Assembly (NCBI RefSeq): GCF_001463905.1
Contig: NZ_BBWR01000002.1
Span: 620,001 to 684,000, forward strand
Origin: Aureimonas frigidaquae
GTDB taxonomy: Bacteria; Pseudomonadota; Alphaproteobacteria; Rhizobiales; Rhizobiaceae
Direction: 5' to 3'
DNA: 64,000 bases
Of this stretch, positions 59,993-64,000 are shown piece after piece. The notes beneath the pieces were generated by a model. It searched no databases and had not been told where the DNA came from. It saw only the letters and a program-made list of their open reading frames with translations. Position 1 is the stretch's first letter, and each line of letters opens with the position of its first letter. Position numbers and translations under genes: made by a program.

Positions 59993-61075
59993 ATGACGCG
60001 AATCAAGGGAATGAACCGCCGCAACGTTCTTGCCATGGGTGCTGCGCTGGGCGCGGGCATGCTGGCGGCGCCGAGCGCCTTTGCGCAGGGACGGAAGTTC
60101 ATTCCGTTCTCCAACAAGAGCCTCGACTACTACTTCTTCGTCATCGAGGAAGAGGCCGTGAAGCGCGCCGTGCAGGCGCAGAGCTTCGAGTTCCAGGCCA
60201 CCAACGCCAATTTCGACAATACGCGCCAGCTCGAGCAGTGGCAGAGCCTGATGCTCTCGCAGCCCTCTGCCCTGGTGGCCGATCCCATCGACAGCCAGGC
60301 CATCGTCAGCGCCATTCGCCGCTACAACCAGCGCAACATTCCGGTGGCGGTCATCGACACGCCGTCCGATGGCGGCGATGTGGCGATCACGGTGAGCTTC
60401 GACAATTTCCAGGGCGGCGTCATGGCCGCCAACGAGATCATCGACCGGCTGAAGCAGAAGTATGGCAGCCCGCGCGGCACGGTGCTCAACTGCTACGGGG
60501 CCCTCGCCTCCGTTGCCTGGCGCCTGCGCAAGGAAGGCATGGAATCGGTCTTCGCGCAGTATCCGGACATCAAGTATCTGGCGCGGCCGACCGAAGGCCA
60601 GCTCGACCAGATGCTGGCCGTCACCCTGTCGACCCTGTCGGAGTTCCCCGAACTCGACGCCGTACACGCGCCTTCGGACTCTCCGTCCCGCGGCATCGTC
60701 ACGGCCCTTCAGCAGCGCGATCGCTGGAAGAAGGTGGGCGAGGAAGGACACGTTATCTTCGTCAACATCGACGGTGAGCCCGTGGCCCTGAAGCGGATCC
60801 AGGAAGGCTACATGGATTCCTGCGTGTCCCAGGATCCCATCGCCTATGGCGAGATCGCCGTGGAAATGCTGATCAAGCACTCCCTGAACGGCCAGGCCGT
60901 GCCGATCGGCACCTACGAGAACGACAAGTACTTCTGGCAGAAGGGCGAGATCGTGGAGGGCAAGACCGGCCCGACGCTGATCATCCCGGCCTTCGTCATC
61001 AACGGCGACAATGCGAATGACCCGCGCCATTGGGGCACCGTCGCCGAGAAGGACTGGGGCATCGCCTACACGTGA
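59993..61075 (+). CDS. Rbs-type sugar-binding protein, Tat-exported
   Basis: 360 aa, GGGAGGA upstream. Twin-arginine signal (MNRRNVLAMG, arginines 9-10; cleavage near AFA/QG at 31). CUT2 binding protein: SLDYYFFVIEEEAVKRAVQ, ALVADPIDSQAIVSAIRRYNQRNIPVAVIDTP, VFVNIDGEPVALKRIQEGYMD-like end. The ligand is unknown; coupling to XylB/RpiA suggests a pentose or pentitol. A perfect 10-bp hairpin follows the stop. Confidence 0.9.
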   Translation: MTRIKGMNRRNVLAMGAALGAGMLAAPSAFAQGRKFIPFSNKSLDYYFFVIEEEAVKRAVQAQSFEFQATNANFDNTRQLEQWQSLMLSQPSALVADPIDSQAIVSAIRRYNQRNIPVAVIDTPSDGGDVAITVSFDNFQGGVMAANEIIDRLKQKYGSPRGTVLNCYGALASVAWRLRKEGMESVFAQYPDIKYLARPTEGQLDQMLAVTLSTLSEFPELDAVHAPSDSPSRGIVTALQQRDRWKKVGEEGHVIFVNIDGEPVALKRIQEGYMDSCVSQDPIAYGEIAVEMLIKHSLNGQAVPIGTYENDKYFWQKGEIVEGKTGPTLIIPAFVINGDNANDPRHWGTVAEKDWGIAYT

Positions 61076-61086
61076 GCCAAGGGCGG

Positions 61087-61111
61087 ATGGCGGCCGGAGT
61101 ACGGCCGCCAT
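61087..61111 (+). terminator. Intercistronic hairpin after binding-protein gene
   Basis: ATGGCGGCCG pairs with CGGCCGCCAT (10 bp, 5-base loop GAGTA), 11 bases after the stop and before the ATPase gene. No T-run; probable mRNA 3' protection or attenuation. Confidence 0.65.
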
Positions 61112-61173
61112 TCCCCTCTGTCCAGGCGCGCCCGGAGCGGCGCCCGTCGAGGTCAAGAAGGACTGGCGCGACC

Positions 61174-62688
61174 ATGCAGATTGCCGACAAGGCGTCCGTC
61201 CCCGCCCATGGGGACACGATCCTTTCCATCGAGAACGTGTCCAAGAGCTACGGCCCGGTCAATGCGTTGCGCAACGTATCGCTGACGATACGGCGCGGCA
61301 CGATCCACGGCCTGCTCGGGGAAAACGGTGCCGGAAAGTCCACCCTGGTCGGCATTATCTCCGGCCAGCGGACGGCGACGTCCGGCCGCGTGTCCATGGA
61401 CGGGGTGGAGGTGCACGGCGCCGATGTGAAGGCCATGGAAAAGGCCGGCGTGTTCCTGGTGACCCAGGAGCCCATGATCATCGACAATATGTCGGCCGCC
61501 GAAAACCTGATGCTCGGCATCTGGCCCGAGCGCAGCGGCTTCGTGGACTGGAAGCGGATGCGCGCGGAAGCGGCCCGGATGCTGGAAGGCTCCGGCATTG
61601 CGGCCGATGCCATTGCAGGGCGCCTCGATGCCGTCGCCCGGCGCAAGCTCAACATCCTGCGCGCCATGTATTCGGGCGGGCGTGTCATCATATTGGACGA
61701 GCCGACCGCCGCGCTCACCGTCGCCGATCGGGACATTCTGTTCGACTTCATGCGGCGCTTGAAGCGTGAGGGCGTCACCTTCGTCTTCATCTCGCACTAT
61801 AATGACGAGATCCTCGACATTTGCGACGCGGTTTCCGTCCTGCGGGACGGCGCCCTTGCGGGCGGCAGCGAAGACCTTTCGCAATTGACCTCGGCCGGCC
61901 TGTCGGAACTGGTGCTCGGGCGAGGGCTCGACCTGTTCCAGCGGCAGCGCACCGCGCCGCCGGCCACCGAGCCCATCGTGGTCAGGAATGTCGCCGGCAA
62001 GGGCCTGGCGCTCGAAAGCCTGTCGATCCGGCCGGGGGAGATCGTCGGCTTCACCGGGCTGCCCGGCTCGGGCGCCAAGGAACTGGCCCGCGCCATATTC
62101 GGCTTCCTGCCCGGCGTATCGGGGACGATCCGCTTCGGCACGCAAGGTGAGACCCCATTGCCGCGCTCCCCGCGCGATGCGTTCAACACGGGCATCGCCT
62201 ATCTGTCGGACGACCGCCGACGGGACGGATCGGTGGGGCAGCTCCCCATCGGACAGAACATCGCCATGTCGTCGCTGGAGCGGCGCAGCCGCGGCGGCTT
62301 CATCGACGCAAGGGCCGAAGGCGGCGTGATCGACCGCTTCTTCAAGGCCATGGGCATCAAGGCGCCAAGCCCGGACTATGCGGTCGACACCTTGAGCGGC
62401 GGCAACCAGCAGAAGGTCTGCCTTGGCCGGGTGCTGGCCACCGAGCCGCGGCTGCTTATCGTGGATGAGCCGACACGTGGCATCGATGTCGGCGTGAAGC
62501 AGGACGTCCTGCGCATCCTCGACGAATTGAGCCGCAAGGGCGTGGCCATCATCATCGTCTCGACCGACAGCGACGAGCTTGCCCGCGCGGCCGACCGTGT
62601 CTGCATCTTCGGCGGGGGCAAGGTCGTCCACGTGGTCGAAGGCACCGATATCACGTCCGACACCTTGCGCCGCCTGGCGCAGATGTGA
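61174..62688 (+). CDS. Rbs-type ABC transporter ATPase (two NBDs)
   Basis: 504 aa from the ATG at 61174 (AAGGA about 11 bases upstream); the longer frame runs through the hairpin. NBD1: Walker A GENGAGKST, LVTQEPMIIDNMSA Q-loop, Walker B ILDEPTAALT, but the signature region reads LDAVARRKLNILRAM, lacking the usual LSxxQxQ. NBD2 keeps SGGNQQKVCLGRVL and Walker B IVDEPTRGIDVG intact. So in this transporter NBD1 rather than NBD2 has drifted, opposite to the other two Rbs-type ATPases here. Confidence 0.9.
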   Translation: MQIADKASVPAHGDTILSIENVSKSYGPVNALRNVSLTIRRGTIHGLLGENGAGKSTLVGIISGQRTATSGRVSMDGVEVHGADVKAMEKAGVFLVTQEPMIIDNMSAAENLMLGIWPERSGFVDWKRMRAEAARMLEGSGIAADAIAGRLDAVARRKLNILRAMYSGGRVIILDEPTAALTVADRDILFDFMRRLKREGVTFVFISHYNDEILDICDAVSVLRDGALAGGSEDLSQLTSAGLSELVLGRGLDLFQRQRTAPPATEPIVVRNVAGKGLALESLSIRPGEIVGFTGLPGSGAKELARAIFGFLPGVSGTIRFGTQGETPLPRSPRDAFNTGIAYLSDDRRRDGSVGQLPIGQNIAMSSLERRSRGGFIDARAEGGVIDRFFKAMGIKAPSPDYAVDTLSGGNQQKVCLGRVLATEPRLLIVDEPTRGIDVGVKQDVLRILDELSRKGVAIIIVSTDSDELARAADRVCIFGGGKVVHVVEGTDITSDTLRRLAQM

Positions 62689-62716
62689 CGCGGGCGAACC
62701 TCTACAGGAGACTGCC

Positions 62717-63718
62717 ATGAATGAAGCAATCGCGACCGCCGCGCCAGCACCGAGCCCGGCCGCGAAGACGCGCCGGGGCCATGTCCTCCTGGGCTGGGTC
62801 CTGCACAATGTGGTCTGGATCTGGCTCGTCGCGCTGGTCGTTCTGTTCGGATCCTTCAACGAATTCTTTTTGACGGTCTTCAACCTCCAGAACATCATGG
62901 TCCAGGCGACCGTGCTCGGCATGCTGGGCCTGGCCGTCGCGCTGCCGCTTCTGGTGGCGGAGATCGATCTGTCGATTCCGGCCAATCTGGGCTTCTCTTC
63001 GGCCATCGGCGCCCTCGCCTATTCCGATCTCGGCCTGCCCTGGTTCGTGGCCATGCTGGCCGGCGTCGGCGTGGCGACGGCGATCGGCTTCTTCAACGGC
63101 CTGTGCATCACCCGGTTGCGCATGGTCTCGCTCATCGAAACGCTGGCCATGATGATCATCCTGCAGGGCGCGCTTCTGGCGCTCACGCAGGGCAAGACGC
63201 TGACCAACCTGTCCGACGGCTATATCTGGATCGGCCAGGCGACGGTCGGCGGCTGGCCGATCATGCCGCTGGTCTTCGTGGTGGCGTTGGTGGCCATGGG
63301 CATCATGCTGACGCGGACCGTCCTCGGCCGCTCCATCTATGCCGTCGGCGGCAATGCCGTGGCATCGGCCGCAGCGGGCATTCGCGTGGCGCGCACGAAG
63401 GTGATCGCCTATACCCTGTCGGGCTTCCTGGCGGGTGTCGCCGGCTTCCTCCTGGCGTCGTGGCAGATGGCCATCACCTCCAACCAGGGGTCCAGCTACC
63501 TGCTCTATGCCATTGCGGCCCCCATCATCGGCGGCGTCAGCGTGTTCGGCGGGCGCGGCAACGTGACGGGCATTCTGGGCGGCGTCCTGCTCCTGACGAT
63601 CATCCAGGTCGGCCTGGCGATCATCTCCGTTCCGTCCTTCTATGTCGGCATGATCGGCGGCTTCATGATCTTCATCGCCGTCGCGATCGATGCGGTGCGC
63701 GTGCGCTACTTCAGCTAA
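62717..63718 (+). CDS. Rbs-type ABC transporter permease
   Basis: 333 aa, CAGGAG upstream. CUT2 permease: LPLLVAEIDLSIPANLGFSSAIG (AEIDLS in place of GGIDLS), LRMVSLIETLAMMIILQGALLALTQG, IIGGVSVFGGRGNVTGILGGVLLL. Only one permease is seen before the window's last gene, so it may homodimerise or a second one lies further right. A GC-rich hairpin follows. Confidence 0.9.
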   Translation: MNEAIATAAPAPSPAAKTRRGHVLLGWVLHNVVWIWLVALVVLFGSFNEFFLTVFNLQNIMVQATVLGMLGLAVALPLLVAEIDLSIPANLGFSSAIGALAYSDLGLPWFVAMLAGVGVATAIGFFNGLCITRLRMVSLIETLAMMIILQGALLALTQGKTLTNLSDGYIWIGQATVGGWPIMPLVFVVALVAMGIMLTRTVLGRSIYAVGGNAVASAAAGIRVARTKVIAYTLSGFLAGVAGFLLASWQMAITSNQGSSYLLYAIAAPIIGGVSVFGGRGNVTGILGGVLLLTIIQVGLAIISVPSFYVGMIGGFMIFIAVAIDAVRVRYFS

Positions 63719-63736
63719 GGGCTGCGACAAACTGAC

Positions 63737-63765
63737 TGCGGCGCGGCCGGCTGGACCGCGCCGCA
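63737..63765 (+). terminator. Stem-loop after transporter permease
   Basis: TGCGGCGCGG and CCGCGCCGCA form a perfect 10-bp stem with a 9-base loop, followed by TTCTT. This is a plausible terminator for the transporter operon, although the T-run is short and a same-strand gene follows 46 bases later. Confidence 0.55.
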
Positions 63766-63811
63766 TTCTTGCCTAAATTCTTTCCGGAGTGTTAATTCCG
63801 GAGGAACGGCT

Positions 63812-64000
63812 TTGAGTATTCAGTCCGAACTGCCTTCCGATCTTTGCATCGTCCCGGACGAAGTCATGGTGCGTCGGCGCGTCCTGCCGGCCGGCACCTA
63901 TTGCGGCCGCCACGAAGGGCCGAGCTTCCGCATCATCCTGACAGACGAGGATGCCCGCCGCTTCGGCTACCGCCGCCCGGCGCTGGACGTGACCGAACTC
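63812..64000 (+). CDS. Unrecognised protein, 5' part only (63 codons in window)
   Basis: A GGAGG site 8 bases upstream supports a TTG start at 63812. The frame is open to the right edge. The visible part (MSIQSELPSDLCIVPDEVMVRRRVLPAGTYCGRHEGPSFRIIL...) has no signal peptide or family motif I recognise. Codon use is GC-rich like its neighbours. A later ATG at 63866 is a possible alternative start. Confidence 0.5.
   Translation, partial: MSIQSELPSDLCIVPDEVMVRRRVLPAGTYCGRHEGPSFRIILTDEDARRFGYRRPALDVTEL

Noticed and set aside
1-64000. CRISPR arrays, tRNA, rRNA, riboswitches, toxin-antitoxin or phage-defence genes
   Set aside because: No regularly spaced repeats, cloverleaf sequences, rRNA segments, recognisable aptamers or defence-family motifs were found on reading both strands.

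Overview
The window is GC-rich DNA (about 70% in a sampled mid-window line) from an alphaproteobacterium, most likely a Hyphomicrobiales (rhizobia/Aurantimonas-like) chromosome or large replicon. This rests on an Omp25/31-type porin, Tat-exported sugar-binding proteins, a PotABCD-like transporter paired with an Asp/Glu/hydantoin racemase, and DUF922 and DUF3830 proteins. The genus is not determinable by eye. I see no rRNA, tRNA, CRISPR array or intact insertion sequence.

Left part (1-18.4 kb) is a capsule locus. It opens with a broken amino-acid ABC ATPase, followed by a clearly AT-richer stretch (about 0.6-6.7 kb; a sampled line is about 48% GC). This stretch holds a GSCFA/SGNH-type protein, a polysaccharide pyruvyl transferase and a 775-residue glycosyltransferase that joins a GT2 domain to a Kps-type domain: the strain-specific part of the capsule. 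GC-rich conserved functions follow: Kdo supply (kdsA-kdsB-kpsF), a porin, and the export machinery kpsD / kpsS-kpsE-kpsM-kpsT / kpsC. The last four plus-strand genes are joined by stop-start overlaps. Together they would make CMP-Kdo, build a Kdo-primed lipid anchor (KpsS, KpsC), export the polymer (KpsMT) and pass it through the envelope (KpsE, KpsD).

Middle and right part (18.8-64 kb) is a run of carbohydrate and amine uptake modules, each with its own regulator. (i) GntR + PotABCD-like transporter + hydantoin/aspartate racemase, near an aldo/keto reductase and a DUF3830 protein. (ii) DeoR + FGGY kinase + HAD phosphatase, divergent from an SDR dehydrogenase, a MalEFGK-type transporter and a BtpA/SgcQ protein. 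(iii) LacI + an Rbs-type transporter with two permeases + an SDR. (iv) A SorC-DhaK fusion with DhaL, divergent from an Lsr/Rbs-type transporter with two permeases. (v) An HxlR/NmrA pair. (vi) RpiR + D-lactate dehydrogenase, aldehyde dehydrogenase, xylulokinase-like kinase, HAD phosphatase, RpiA and a third Rbs-type transporter. The window ends inside an unrecognised gene.

The most informative non-coding signals are four copies of a 13-bp palindrome (GTAG-N5-CTAC type) in the two intergenic regions of the RpiR module; an 18-bp perfect palindrome with a second half-site exactly 21 bp away in front of the LacI-controlled transporter; and an RNA hairpin directly after the stop codon of all five solute-binding protein genes (strong in four, weak in one). 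No wholly new defence or mobile system is evident. The best candidates for new biology are the GT2-Kps fusion, the SorC-DhaK fusion with an altered substrate loop, and the RpiR regulon.
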